Assembly: GCA_946408175.1 (NCBI GenBank)
Contig: CAMJRB010000002.1
Span: 1 to 64,000 of the forward strand
Direction of reading: 5' to 3'
Source: an uncultured Holosporaceae bacterium
GTDB taxonomy: Bacteria; Pseudomonadota; Alphaproteobacteria; RUG11792
Length of the DNA stretch: 64,000 nt
Part shown: positions 1-8,960 of the stretch, in pieces
Layout: every line of letters begins with the position of its first letter
Numbering within the stretch: position 1 is the first letter of the stretch
Made by a program: the position numbers and the translations under genes
Notes under the pieces: generated by a model
What the model saw: only the letters and a program-made list of their open reading frames with translations
Database searches by the model: none
Told to the model about the DNA's origin: nothing

Positions 1-408
1 AACAACTCTATTAATATTAAAAGAAATAATAATAAATATCATGAAAATAGTAATATATTATTAACTAATAATAATAAAAAAATTGAATTAACAAAAATTA
101 ACAAATTAGCTGAAATAAAAAATAAAAGTATTAATTCTCTCAGTATTACTCTAATGGAAAATAATGATGCAGAGAAAGTTAATGACTTTATAGAAAATGG
201 ATTAGAGGAATTATATACCAATAATAAGCATATTAAAATAAAAGATAAGCTAATATACAATATGCATATTAGAACATTTGCTCCAGAAGTTAAGGAAGAT
301 TTAGCTACTAAATTTAGTATAAAATTATCTACTATGGATTTACTTAAATTAATAGATTATTTAAAAAGCAGAAATAAATTAGATAAAATTAAATTACAAA
401 GTAATTAA
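1..408 (+). CDS. C-terminal part of a secreted-type hypothetical protein (5' end outside window)
   Basis: Frame 1 is open from the first base to the stop at 406-408, so the gene begins upstream of the window. The visible part is an Asn/Lys/Ile-rich linker (about 50 residues) followed by a compact domain of about 80 residues. That domain aligns by eye with the C-terminus of the next gene: both have a pattern of D-x-I/F-x-x-G-L-x-E-L-(Y/F), then a His/Lys-rich turn, then K-(F/Y)-(S/N)-(I/V)-K-L-S near the end. I do not recognise the domain. The pair look like tandem paralogues. An internal ATG at 154 could be mistaken for the start, but the homologous region and the open frame continue upstream of it. 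Function unknown. Confidence 0.6.
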   Translation, partial: NNSINIKRNNNKYHENSNILLTNNNKKIELTKINKLAEIKNKSINSLSITLMENNDAEKVNDFIENGLEELYTNNKHIKIKDKLIYNMHIRTFAPEVKEDLATKFSIKLSTMDLLKLIDYLKSRNKLDKIKLQSN

Positions 409-418
409 TACTATCTTT

Positions 419-449
419 TATAGCATTGGTATTGCACATCAATGCTATA
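419..449 (+). terminator. Hairpin after the first paralogue
   Basis: A perfect 10-bp inverted repeat (TATAGCATTG at 419-428, CAATGCTATA at 440-449) with an 11-nt loop lies 11 bp after the stop codon. There is no strong T-run behind it, so its efficiency is uncertain. The same stem sequence recurs after the next paralogue. Confidence 0.5.
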
Positions 450-693
450 TAACACTAGCTTAAAATACTTATTTTATAATGTATTAGTACAATATTTATA
501 CTCTTTTTACGAAATTATATAATTGTAAAATTAATACATATAGAATTAATTACTGATAAAAAGAGTAAGTGGAGTATTTGTTATATTAAATTAAAGATAG
601 TTAAATAATAGATTTATATCATTTTTAATCATTTTTTAATAAATTAGTGTTATTCTGACAATTAATAATGGTTATTTAATTTGGAACTAAAAA

Positions 694-2233
694 ATGAAGA
701 TTAAACATATACTAAGTTGTATGTTATTATGCACAGTCTTGAATATTAGTAATGGATATACTGCAGACAAGTATATTTACATTCCGAATTCTGATAAGTT
801 AAATGGCAAAACCATAACAATTTACGATTCTTATGATAATAAATTCCATAATACCAAAATGTACATTTATACTAAACCAGATAAAGATTTTAAAACAATC
901 GAAGTACATAAATACTTCGGTGATCCAAATAGTGATACGTTAACAGTTACTAAAAATCAATATGGCCAATTCCAGCCAGACCTCGATGCTGATTTGCAAA
1001 AACGTCTATCAGACTTTAGCAACAAACACCATAATGTAAGGTATGGAATAGCTACATATAATGATGCTAATTATTTAATAAAATTATGTAACAATAGTGT
1101 AGTAGATGGACAGGTTTTTAGCACTGTAGTTTGTGGGGTAAAATGCCCACGATATGTACCTGATGGTAATTACAATGATATCTTTGCATTACAACGTGTT
1201 CCGATTACACCACATATACAAGATATAAAAAATATTGGAACAGCATATAAATATTTTTTAATTACAAATGATTATCCAACTTATCGGTATGCTGAAACTA
1301 TCCAAGATGGACCTATTACATTTTACCCAGAACCATCCAAAGATTTTGTATCAATGAAAGTACTGAAACAAACCTATTGGATGAGTACGGGTGCTTGGGC
1401 AGTACCAACACTCGATTGTTTTTAATGATCATGGAGAATTTGCTATAGATATCACACAACTCAACAAGGATGAATTAAAGAGATACACGCAATATCATAC
1501 TAAGCAGGTTAAATTGGGTATATTAAAATATAATGGTGCATATTATTTAGTAGAGTATATGAATAAAAATAATAATAAAAATGATGATGCAATACCATTT
1601 GATGTTTTTCCATTTACTTATGTATTTGATACTAATTTGCGTAAAATAAACGGTATTAAATTTGACAAATACAAACGATTGATTGCTGAGGATCCTACAA
1701 ACCTTTACAATGTTAAGCCTGGCGACTATAGTCCAAATGGTAATGAACCTAATAATGTACTTCATAATGAAATCGAAGAAGAAAATAAATATAATAAAGA
1801 AAAAGTAAATAATAATAATATTGACTTTAAGAAAAATAAAATAATAGAAGGCAAAAATCAATATAATAAGAAAGAATTAAATAATAACAAGATTAACGAT
1901 AATAAAAATGAAATTAATAATAAAGATACAAACAAAAACACAATTGAAGATGTCCAAACGCAGTTATTTGTTAATTTATACAATAACAACCGTCATGATA
2001 GCGCTGAGCAGGATATTCATAATTTTATGGATCATGGATTACTAGAATTATTTAAAGATCATAAACATAATATAATAAGAAATTATATAATGGATGACAT
2101 AACACCAAAAGAAACTAGATTGAACATACAAAAGTATATAAAAAAGCAATTTAATGTAAAATTATCATTATCAACAGGAATTGGTCTTCTCCAGCAGTAT
2201 TTTATATTAAAAAACAAGAAAAATACAATCTAA
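694..2233 (+). pseudogene. Frameshifted secreted two-repeat protein, paralogue of the preceding gene
   Basis: Two overlapping frames make one gene. The first (694-1425) starts with a signal peptide (MKIKHILSC..., likely cleavage near GYTA-DK). The second frame continues from about 1391 to 2233. The upstream part has a module with Y-G-Q-F...Y-G-I-A-T-Y-N-D-A-N-Y-L. The downstream part has the matching H-G-E-F...L-G-I-L-K-Y-N-G-A-Y-Y-L. The module is therefore duplicated, and the frame change falls inside the second copy, between about 1381 and 1425. After it come an Asn/Lys-rich linker and the C-terminal domain shared with the gene at 1-408. The intact protein would be about 510 residues. Alternatives to a real mutation are a sequencing indel or a slippage event. 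Function unknown; a surface or effector-like secreted protein is only a guess. Confidence 0.65.
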
Positions 2234-2247
2234 TTAATTAAATTAAA

Positions 2248-2286
2248 GTATAGTATTGTTTTTTACCTCAATGCTATACCTTTTAT
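2248..2286 (+). terminator. Rho-independent-type terminator after the frameshifted gene
   Basis: An 11-bp stem (GTATAGTATTG at 2248-2258 with CAATGCTATAC at 2269-2279, one G-U pair) is followed by CTTTTAT. The stem closely matches the hairpin at 419-449, so the terminators were probably duplicated along with the genes. Confidence 0.6.
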
Positions 2287-3167
2287 AATCAAATTATTTC
2301 GTTTGTATTATATACTGATGTGTATCTTGGAATATTTATTCAAGAGATATTGTTGTTATGATTATTATTTAGGTATGTTTATACTACATAATATTGGCTA
2401 TCTTAGAAATTAATACAGCACATTGTGGATGAAAATGTTTAACATTAATAATTAAAAGGCTATTTAAATTAAATTAATAGATATTTTACAAAACAATAAT
2501 TTTATATATTAATTCATAATACTGTGTAATATTACAGATCATTTTTGTATGTAATATACAATGGTTGTTATTTTTTTATATAACTATATTATAGAAACAA
2601 TAGTTTGTTTTGAATCTTCGAGAACTTTTTATACTAAGAAATACCTCTTACCAACAATAATCAAGTGCTTACTTATTCATATAACTATATTGTACAAGCA
2701 ATCGTTTATTTTAAATACTATAACAATTTTTATACTAATAAGCTTCTCTTGTCAACTCTCCTATCAACACCAATTTATTAAATTTAATTTTTCATAAAAT
2801 TGTATTGTATCAACACTCTTTTATTGTGACTATTATGGTACTTATTTACTAACTTGCTTCTTTATAGTAATATTTATTAATGCATTATTACTAAATAATA
2901 TTATATTTTCACAGTACTAATAATTATTTCTTATTAAGAATTGATTATTTATAAAATAGTTATATATAAAATTGAATAGTTCAATGTACTAGCCTAATAG
3001 AAGTGTATTATCCATAATAATGACTTTATATATTATATTATTTTAAGATTTAGTTTTTATTACCTGAACTTACTAATTTATATTATATTTTATTTATGAT
3101 ACTAATGAACACTGTTTGATAATAACAATGTTGTCATTTTTTACAGTAATATAAAACATTTACTATT
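2287..3167. other. Gene-poor interval
   Basis: About 880 bases of AT-rich sequence without a gene I can support. The longest open frame (2561-2797) lies largely on an imperfect tandem duplication and has no ribosome binding site or recognisable product. The rest contains scattered stops in all frames. Confidence 0.5.
2580..2780. repeat. Imperfect tandem duplication, period about 101 bp
   Basis: The segment beginning ATAACTATATT at 2580 recurs at about 2681. Matching blocks follow in the same order (A-CAATAGTTTGTTTT versus GCAATCGTTTATTTT, TTTTTATACTAA in both, and CTCTT-CCAAC versus CTCTTGTCAAC). The copies are diverged, so this appears to be an old duplication in non-coding DNA. Confidence 0.45.
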
Positions 3168-3671
3168 TTATAGTAATAAGTATCTTGTATCAATAACAAT
3201 ACATTTCTCTTGTATATTAATATCTATTATTGAAGTTTTATTAAATGCAATTGTTGCATCTTTATTATTAACTAATTTTATTTCTAAAAAATCTCCAGCT
3301 CCGTAGTTTAATACCGCTTTCACAGTACCTAATAAATTATTTTTATAATCAAATACTTTACTATTAATTAAATCATAATAATAATACTCATTATCACCTA
3401 TCTGAGGTAATTCTTCTCTGTTAATATAAATCTTCTGTAATTTATATTTCTCAGCTGTGGTTCTATCATTTACATCATTTATAGAAGCTGTAAATATATT
3501 ATTGTTAATTAACTTAATATTATTAAATTGAATCTTAGTATTACCTTGTAAAAACAGATTTCCATACTTAAACAAAGAGTCAGGAGACTCAGTATAAGAT
3601 ATTACTTTTACTTGTCCCTTGATTCCTATAGGTTTTGATATTATTCCAATACAAATATTATTATTATGCAT
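3168..3671 (-). CDS. rimM: Ribosome maturation factor RimM
   Basis: A 167-residue protein with the usual RimM order: an N-terminal beta-barrel domain beginning I-G-I-I-S-K-P-I-G-I-K-G-Q-V-K-V, then the PRC-barrel-like half with the E-Y-Y-Y-Y-D-L-I motif and L-G-T-V-K-A-V-L-N-Y-G-A-G-D. RimM binds the 30S subunit through ribosomal protein S19 and assists maturation of the 16S head. The length matches the family. The start codon lies inside the last codons of rpsP, an 8-base overlap, so the two are probably co-transcribed and translationally coupled, as in many bacteria. The usual trmD-rplS neighbours are absent downstream, where a gene-poor interval follows. Confidence 0.93.
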   Translation of the reverse strand: MHNNNICIGIISKPIGIKGQVKVISYTESPDSLFKYGNLFLQGNTKIQFNNIKLINNNIFTASINDVNDRTTAEKYKLQKIYINREELPQIGDNEYYYYDLINSKVFDYKNNLLGTVKAVLNYGAGDFLEIKLVNNKDATIAFNKTSIIDINIQEKCIVIDTRYLLL

Positions 3672-4020
3672 TAACTGTTGCTACGGCTGCTGCTTGTTTC
3701 GCTGCTAATCTTTCTTGAGCTTTTTTCTTAGGTGCAGATTTTTTTGGAGTGTCTCTTATTACTGGTTTTTCACAAATATTCTTAAAAGCCAGTAACTTTA
3801 ATACTCTTTCAGATGGTTTAGCTCCTACTGATAACCAATATTTTGCTCTTTCTTCATTTACTGAAAAATATCCTTCATTATCCTTTTCTACTAATGGATT
3901 ATAAAATCCTAATCTTTCAACAAATCTTCCATCCCTTGGAGATGTATTTTCAGCCACTACTAATCTATAAAATGGGCGGTTCTTTGCACCACCACGTGCC
4001 AATCTTATTCTTAATGCCAT
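3664..4020 (-). CDS. rpsP: 30S ribosomal protein S16
   Basis: 118 residues beginning MALRIRLARGGAKNRPFYR and continuing with V-V-A-E-N-T-S-P-R-D-G-R-F-V-E-R-L-G-F-Y-N-P. These are the defining S16 signatures. S16 is an early-binding 30S assembly protein. The C-terminus has a Lys/Ala-rich extension of about 30 residues, which is common in alphaproteobacterial S16. It heads a minus-strand pair with rimM (8-base overlap). The divergent gene on the plus strand starts 217 bp away, and this gap carries a candidate structured element. Confidence 0.97.
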   Translation of the reverse strand: MALRIRLARGGAKNRPFYRLVVAENTSPRDGRFVERLGFYNPLVEKDNEGYFSVNEERAKYWLSVGAKPSERVLKLLAFKNICEKPVIRDTPKKSAPKKKAQERLAAKQAAAVATVNA

Positions 4021-4085
4021 TTAAAAACTTTAAGTTATATAATAACATAATACTAATTATATTATATATTCAAATTAACTCGCAT

Positions 4086-4147
4086 GCAACTGTGGAATAT
4101 CCCATTGTTGTAGGTTGTAGAAATTGCGTTATTTCTTGCAACAGTTT
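4086..4147. other. Structured element in the rpsP / parvulin intergenic gap
   Basis: This block is visibly richer in G and C than its surroundings. An inner hairpin pairs AGAAAT (4119-4124) with ATTTCT (4131-4136), extended by GTTG (4114-4117) with CAAC (4139-4142). An alternative outer stem pairs AACTGT (4088-4093) with ACAGTT (4141-4146). The two pairings compete for 4141-4142. It could be a leader of the rpsP transcript (S16 autoregulation is not established here), a small RNA, or a protein-binding site. No known RNA family was recognised. Confidence 0.35.
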
Positions 4148-4237
4148 GTATGACCCATTAATTTAGTGAAACTATGTTTATGTTTTATGCTAAAATCAAT
4201 ATATATATGATGAATGCTAATGTTTGGATATTAAAAA

Positions 4238-6352
4238 GTGAAGAATATATTAAAGTCTTTATTATTGAGTACAGTACTTATTACTGCCGGAATTACTATA
4301 TATACTGAAGATACACATGCTAGTTTTTTCAAAAAAATGTTTGGGTCTTCAGATGATAAAACAGAAGAAACAAATAATAAGAAACAAGAAGAAGTGAAAG
4401 AAAAGCAAGAGAAAAAAGAAAAAAGTGCTAGTAAAAAGAAAGAACAGGCAAAAAAAAAGAAATCAAAAGAAGAAAAAGAAAGTAAAGAAACAGAGGCAAA
4501 AGATACAACAGATGTACAAACAGAAGATGATAATGCCTTAGATAAAGCTAGAGATGAAGATGATATAAAAAAGGAACTAGAAAAGCAAAAACAAGATGAT
4601 AAAGAAATGGAAGCAATTAAAAATGAAAGTAAAATTGCAATAAAGTTCAAAGATGGCACGACAATAACAAACGATAATATTTTAACTGAAATTGCCAAGA
4701 TAGGACCCATTGCTCAGAAAATGTCTTATAATGATCTAAGAATGTTATTGTTGTTCAAGGCTGCCTACGAAAAAGTAATAACTGATGAAGCTAAGCGACA
4801 AAAACTAGATGAAGATGAAGAATTTAAAAAGTCATTAGAAGATAGAATAACTGCCATGATAACTCTTGCATTCCTCGCGGAACAAAGTGACAAACTAATG
4901 ACAAAGCCAGAATTGAAAAAATTCTATGATGATCTTTGGGATAAAACAATAAAAGGAACTCATCAAGCATCATTAATAATGATTCAAGTGCCAAATAAAA
5001 AATTAGCTGATCAAATAAAGAGTGAAGTAAAAAGTGAAGCAGATCTTAATAAAATAATTAAAAAACTTCAAGAACTTGGTAATAAAAATATAGCTACATA
5101 TCCTTTGGATGATTATCCAGAACAGGCTTTACCAGCTGAAATAGCAAATGAAATAAAAAAGCAAGGGAAAAATGCTGTCGTCGGTCCATTTCAAATACAC
5201 GGTATATTTACTTTATTCTTTGTAAAATCTGTCCACAAAGCAAAGAAACAAGAATTGTCCGATGAAATGATTCCTAACCTAAAACAACTAGCAAGTAGCA
5301 AATTCTCAACCCAATATATTAATAACTTAATGAAAGAATATAATGTTGAAATATATGATTTAAATGGCGATAAAATAGACATTGAAAAACAAAAACAAGA
5401 CAAAAAAGATAAGAAGAAGAAAAAGCAACCTCCTATGTTATCCAAAATCAAGGACACTCAAGTAATAGCTGAAATAAAGGCTGATAAAGCAGGTAGAAGT
5501 ACTAAATTGACTGTTGCAGATTTATATAAGCTATTTAATATAAAATCTCTTGACAATGAAATATTTGGTTCGTTAGCAATGCAATTGAAAGTTAGTATAG
5601 AAGATGTAATACAACATGCAATACAGCTATGTGTTCAAAATAAATTATTATTATTAGAAGTACAAAAGGAAAATTATCGGAAAACTGAGCGAGCAAAAAA
5701 AATGGCTAAGGAAGTTACCAAACAGCATCTACGTAATGCTTACCTTGCTAAGAATGTTAAAATAACAGAAGCATTGATTAGAACGTTATATGATCAACAA
5801 AAGAAAAAGATGAAAGCAGAATTAAAAGATGATAATGAAATATCTTTGAAATTAATGTTCTATAAGAGTGCTAAGGAGGCCGAAGCTGCAATTAAAAACT
5901 ATAGATCAAATCCTAAGAAATTTAATGATGATTTTGCTGCACAATCGAAAAAGAGAGAGAATGTATTAGATGTAGGATATGTAAAGAGGCAGGATGTACC
6001 ACAGGAAATTTGGGACGTTATAAAGAAATGTACGCCAGGAACCTGTGTTAATACGGCACTGACATTAGAGGGTAGTTTATATGGATTCTCAGGACATAAC
6101 TTTGCAATTGCTTGGGTATCTGACAGAAGACATATACAATTCCCTGCTCTCAAAGAAGTTAAGGGTGTGTTTAGAAAATTAGCTGAAAAAATGCAAGCTG
6201 TATCGAAATGTGATGAACTAATGGCAGAGTATATTATAAGTATAGATGGTAAACAATACAGCAAAATACCAGCAGAGTTGCGTAATAAATTGTTAATGGC
6301 TATTATACAAGGAGATATGAAGTCAGAACAAATGATTAATAACCTAAACTAA
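4238..6352 (+). CDS. Secreted parvulin-type peptidyl-prolyl isomerase with two rotamase-like modules
   Basis: 704 residues with a GTG start; the in-frame stop at 4232 excludes a start further upstream. Residues 1-29 form a signal peptide ending T-H-A-S. A strongly charged Lys/Glu linker spans roughly 40-128. The remainder has two SurA/PrsA-like parts. The first has H-Q-A-S-L-I-M-I-Q-V and V-V-G-P-F-Q-I-H-G-I-F-T-L-F-F-V, the typical parvulin ending. A second charged patch separates it from another helical chaperone region and a degenerate parvulin fold (S-L-K-L-M-F-Y-K-S-A...L-D-V-G-Y-V...I-A-W-V-S-D). The family folds outer-membrane proteins in the periplasm. The charged insertion is unusual. 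It sits upstream of accBC with a 34-bp gap, probably by chance rather than function. Confidence 0.8.
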   Translation: MKNILKSLLLSTVLITAGITIYTEDTHASFFKKMFGSSDDKTEETNNKKQEEVKEKQEKKEKSASKKKEQAKKKKSKEEKESKETEAKDTTDVQTEDDNALDKARDEDDIKKELEKQKQDDKEMEAIKNESKIAIKFKDGTTITNDNILTEIAKIGPIAQKMSYNDLRMLLLFKAAYEKVITDEAKRQKLDEDEEFKKSLEDRITAMITLAFLAEQSDKLMTKPELKKFYDDLWDKTIKGTHQASLIMIQVPNKKLADQIKSEVKSEADLNKIIKKLQELGNKNIATYPLDDYPEQALPAEIANEIKKQGKNAVVGPFQIHGIFTLFFVKSVHKAKKQELSDEMIPNLKQLASSKFSTQYINNLMKEYNVEIYDLNGDKIDIEKQKQDKKDKKKKKQPPMLSKIKDTQVIAEIKADKAGRSTKLTVADLYKLFNIKSLDNEIFGSLAMQLKVSIEDVIQHAIQLCVQNKLLLLEVQKENYRKTERAKKMAKEVTKQHLRNAYLAKNVKITEALIRTLYDQQKKKMKAELKDDNEISLKLMFYKSAKEAEAAIKNYRSNPKKFNDDFAAQSKKRENVLDVGYVKRQDVPQEIWDVIKKCTPGTCVNTALTLEGSLYGFSGHNFAIAWVSDRRHIQFPALKEVKGVFRKLAEKMQAVSKCDELMAEYIISIDGKQYSKIPAELRNKLLMAIIQGDMKSEQMINNLN

Positions 6353-6386
6353 AATATTAATTAATAAGTATAGTTAAGGATTACCA

Positions 6387-6866
6387 ATGGACAATGATGT
6401 AAAAGATAACAATCTTGCTGTTTTGGAAAGTATTGTAAAAATATTAAAAGATAATGAATTGAGTGAAATAGAATATGAAACTGAAAATTTAAAAATAGAG
6501 GTAGTTGCTATGCAGCCAATACAAAATACAACAATTGTTAGTAGTAATAATAGTGGTCTCCCTAATACAAAGACAATACAATCAAGTAGTAATAATGATC
6601 CTATTGAAGTAAAACAAGATTTATCAAAACATCCAGGGGCTGTGATTTCTCCAATGGTAGGCACTTGCTATTTAGCTCCTGAACCAGGGGCTAAAAAATT
6701 TGTAGAGATTGGAGATACAGTAAAAAAAGGTCAGCCTTTATTAATTATAGAAGCAATGAAAGTAATGAATTATATAAGAGCTAAAAATGATGGTAAAGTA
6801 ATTAACATATTGGTAGAAGATTCTCAACCTGTAGAATATGGGCAATTATTATTAGTAATAGAATAA
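6387..6866 (+). CDS. accB: Biotin carboxyl carrier protein of acetyl-CoA carboxylase
   Basis: 159 residues with the biotinylation motif E-A-M-K-V-M-N; the modified lysine is K125. The C-terminal biotinyl domain begins G-A-V-I-S-P-M-V-G-T. The N-terminal alpha-helical segment and a Ser/Asn-rich hinge precede it, as in AccB. The biotinylated domain carries carboxyl groups from biotin carboxylase to the carboxyltransferase AccAD in the first step of fatty-acid synthesis. The start has an AAGGA Shine-Dalgarno. accC follows after 4 bp, the standard accBC operon. accA and accD are not in this window. Confidence 0.96.
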   Translation: MDNDVKDNNLAVLESIVKILKDNELSEIEYETENLKIEVVAMQPIQNTTIVSSNNSGLPNTKTIQSSSNNDPIEVKQDLSKHPGAVISPMVGTCYLAPEPGAKKFVEIGDTVKKGQPLLIIEAMKVMNYIRAKNDGKVINILVEDSQPVEYGQLLLVIE

Positions 6867-6870
6867 TATA

Positions 6871-8211
6871 ATGTTTAAAAAATTGTTAATAGCTAATCGT
6901 GGTGAAATAGCAATAAGAATATTAAGAGCCTGTAAGGAACTTGGTATTAAAACTGTTGCAGTTCATTCATTGATAGATGCATCATTAATGCATGTAAAAT
7001 TCGCAGATGAAAGTATTTGCATAGGTCCTAATAGTTCAGCTCAAAGTTATTTAAATATATCCTCAATACTAAGTGCAGCTGAGGTTACAGGAGCTGAAGC
7101 CATTCACCCAGGAGTTGGTTTTTTATCTGAAAATGCGCATTTTGCTAGAATGGTTTCAGAACATAATATAACATTTATAGGACCTAGTCCATATCATCTT
7201 ACAATGATGGGAGATAAAGTAATTGCTAAGAAAACTATGCAAAACTTAGGATTACCTGTCGTTAATGGTTCTGATGGAGCTCTAGATGACATTGAAATCG
7301 CTTTGAGAAATGCTGAAAATATAGGATATCCAGTAATACTAAAGGCTTCATTAGGAGGAGGAGGCAAAGGTATGAAAGTGTCTAATAATCCTGAAGAATT
7401 ACAATTAAACTTTAAATTAGCTAAATCAGAAGCTAAAATAAACTTTGGTAGTGATGCTATATATCTAGAAAAGTATTTAACTAATCCTAAACATATAGAA
7501 ATTCAAATAATATGTGATAATTACGGGCATGTATTATTTCTTGGAGAAAGAGAATGTTCAATACAGAGAAATAATCAAAAACTAATGGAAGAATCGCCAT
7601 CTACAGTATTGAATGAGGAACAGAGGTATCATATAGGAGAGATTATAGTAAAGGCTTTTAGACAATTAGGATATTCTGGTGTTGCAACTATTGAGTTCTT
7701 ATATGATAATGGACAGTTCTTCTTCATGGAGGTAAATCCAAGATTACAAGTAGAACACTCAGTGACTGAACAAACTACAGGTATAGATATAGTAAAAGAG
7801 CAAATAAAAATAGCTGCTGGAGAAGAACTATCAATTCATCAATCAGATATAAAAATAAAAGGTCATGCTATAGAGTTTAGAATTAACGCTGAAGACTCTA
7901 AAACATTTATGCCATGTCCAGGCAAAATTGAAGAATTGTATTTTCCAGGAGGGAATGGTATAAGAGTAGATTCTCATATATATAGAAACTACGTAGTTCC
8001 ACAATATTACGATAGTCTATTAGCTAAAATAATAGTGTATGCAAACACAAGAGAGGAATGTTTAAAAAAAGCTGCTTATGCTCTGGATGAGTTAGTAATA
8101 GATGGCGTTAATACAACAACTGAATTGCATAAGAAACTAATAAAAGAACAAGATATAATAGACGGTAACTTTGATATACATTGGCTAGTACGCAATATAG
8201 ATAGATTATAA
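6871..8211 (+). CDS. accC: Biotin carboxylase subunit of acetyl-CoA carboxylase
   Basis: 446 residues, the normal AccC length. It starts M-F-K-K-L-L-I-A-N-R-G-E-I-A, has the ATP-grasp glycine loop L-G-G-G-G-K-G-M-K, and has the M-E-V-N-P-R-L-Q-V-E-H active-site segment. It carboxylates the biotin on AccB using ATP and bicarbonate, in the cytoplasm. It lies 4 bp after accB and must be co-transcribed. No terminator was seen immediately behind it. Confidence 0.97.
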   Translation: MFKKLLIANRGEIAIRILRACKELGIKTVAVHSLIDASLMHVKFADESICIGPNSSAQSYLNISSILSAAEVTGAEAIHPGVGFLSENAHFARMVSEHNITFIGPSPYHLTMMGDKVIAKKTMQNLGLPVVNGSDGALDDIEIALRNAENIGYPVILKASLGGGGKGMKVSNNPEELQLNFKLAKSEAKINFGSDAIYLEKYLTNPKHIEIQIICDNYGHVLFLGERECSIQRNNQKLMEESPSTVLNEEQRYHIGEIIVKAFRQLGYSGVATIEFLYDNGQFFFMEVNPRLQVEHSVTEQTTGIDIVKEQIKIAAGEELSIHQSDIKIKGHAIEFRINAEDSKTFMPCPGKIEELYFPGGNGIRVDSHIYRNYVVPQYYDSLLAKIIVYANTREECLKKAAYALDELVIDGVNTTTELHKKLIKEQDIIDGNFDIHWLVRNIDRL

Positions 8212-8261
8212 TAGGAACTATGCTAAATAAAGCAATATATTACACATACTAAGTATATATA

Positions 8262-8414
8262 GTGGATACACGGGTATTTTTTAATACGTTAATATTTATA
8301 TTGGTTGTATATTTACAGATAAACAATAGAATTGATAGTTTGGAAAACTACTATTATATTACTAAATGTGTTGTTATCAAGTTGCATAGCAACAGTGTGA
8401 TTAAATTTATATAA
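8262..8414 (+). CDS. Possible 50-residue membrane peptide (doubtful)
   Basis: A GTG-started frame encodes a short protein with a hydrophobic segment near the N-terminus (V-F-F-N-T-L-I-F-I-L-V-V-Y-L) followed by a polar tail. It lies 50 bp after accC and has no clear Shine-Dalgarno. It could be a real small membrane protein, a decayed gene, or chance in AT-rich DNA. No family recognised. Confidence 0.22.
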   Translation: MDTRVFFNTLIFILVVYLQINNRIDSLENYYYITKCVVIKLHSNSVIKFI

Positions 8415-8429
8415 AACTATTTAAAATAG

Positions 8430-8641
8430 AATCAAAATATTACGAGTAGATCAGTGAACAGATACTTGTATGATAATATTTCTCAGAAGATAATGCTGTG
8501 TTATAAACTTGAAAAAGAATTAATATTATATGTAGCCCAACACCCTAGTTATACACATTAGAAAAATTAGCAGATTTATTGCATAGAAGTGCAAACAGAG
8601 CAATTCAAATGCTTTCTGCAGTTGATCTATGCAGGAAGTAG
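8430..8641 (+). pseudogene. Remnant of a gene with a helix-turn-helix-like tail
   Basis: Two adjacent frames read like one protein with a 1-base shift near 8549-8561. The first part ends K-E-L-I-L-Y-V-A-Q-H-P-S-Y-T. The second continues L-E-K-L-A-D-L-L-H-R-S-A-N-R-A-I-Q-M-L-S-A-V-D-L and then a stop. The composition is protein-like (balanced Leu/Ala/Glu/Arg rather than Asn/Ile/Lys) and resembles a winged-helix or helix-turn-helix segment. No start is visible and the upstream frame is closed at 8427-8429. I cannot name the parent family. Confidence 0.35.
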
Positions 8642-8934
8642 TAATATAATGTTTGTTATTAAAAAGAAATATAAATTATTTCAGAATTAAATAATCAGTA
8701 AAAATAAATAACAATCTACAACAGTGTATATAATATTAATATTTATTAAATATTTTAATGCTTTTATATTATTAATGGAGTAGTAATATATCAATCTACA
8801 TTGTCGTATATATAACATATAAATCATAAATAAATATAAACATTAGGAAATATATATTGTAAATGAAGTGTATTAAATTATAAAATTTTTACACTATAAA
8901 TATTAATTAAAAATTACATATGTTAAAATAATCT

Positions 8935-8943
8935 TGATATAAT
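8935..8943 (+). promoter_or_regulatory. Extended -10 promoter motif
   Basis: TGATATAAT matches the extended -10 consensus TGnTATAAT. It lies 17 bp before the ATG at 8961, with a GGGGG Shine-Dalgarno between them. The same arrangement precedes atpH. The leader would be very short. Sequence match only. Confidence 0.4.
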
Positions 8944-8960
8944 CAATTGGGGGTTTAGTT

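Larger units (their letters stand above)
8212..8960. other. Interval between accC and the next intact gene
   Basis: About 750 bases. It contains the doubtful small frame at 8262-8414, the remnant at 8430-8641, and a hairpin pairing GTTGTTAT with ATAGCAAC near 8371-8394. From 8650 to 8930 I see only AT-rich sequence. Confidence 0.4.

Noticed and set aside
2561-2797. Open frame of 78 residues in the gap before rimM
   Set aside because: It runs across an imperfect 101-bp duplication, has no ribosome binding site, and its two halves simply mirror the repeat.
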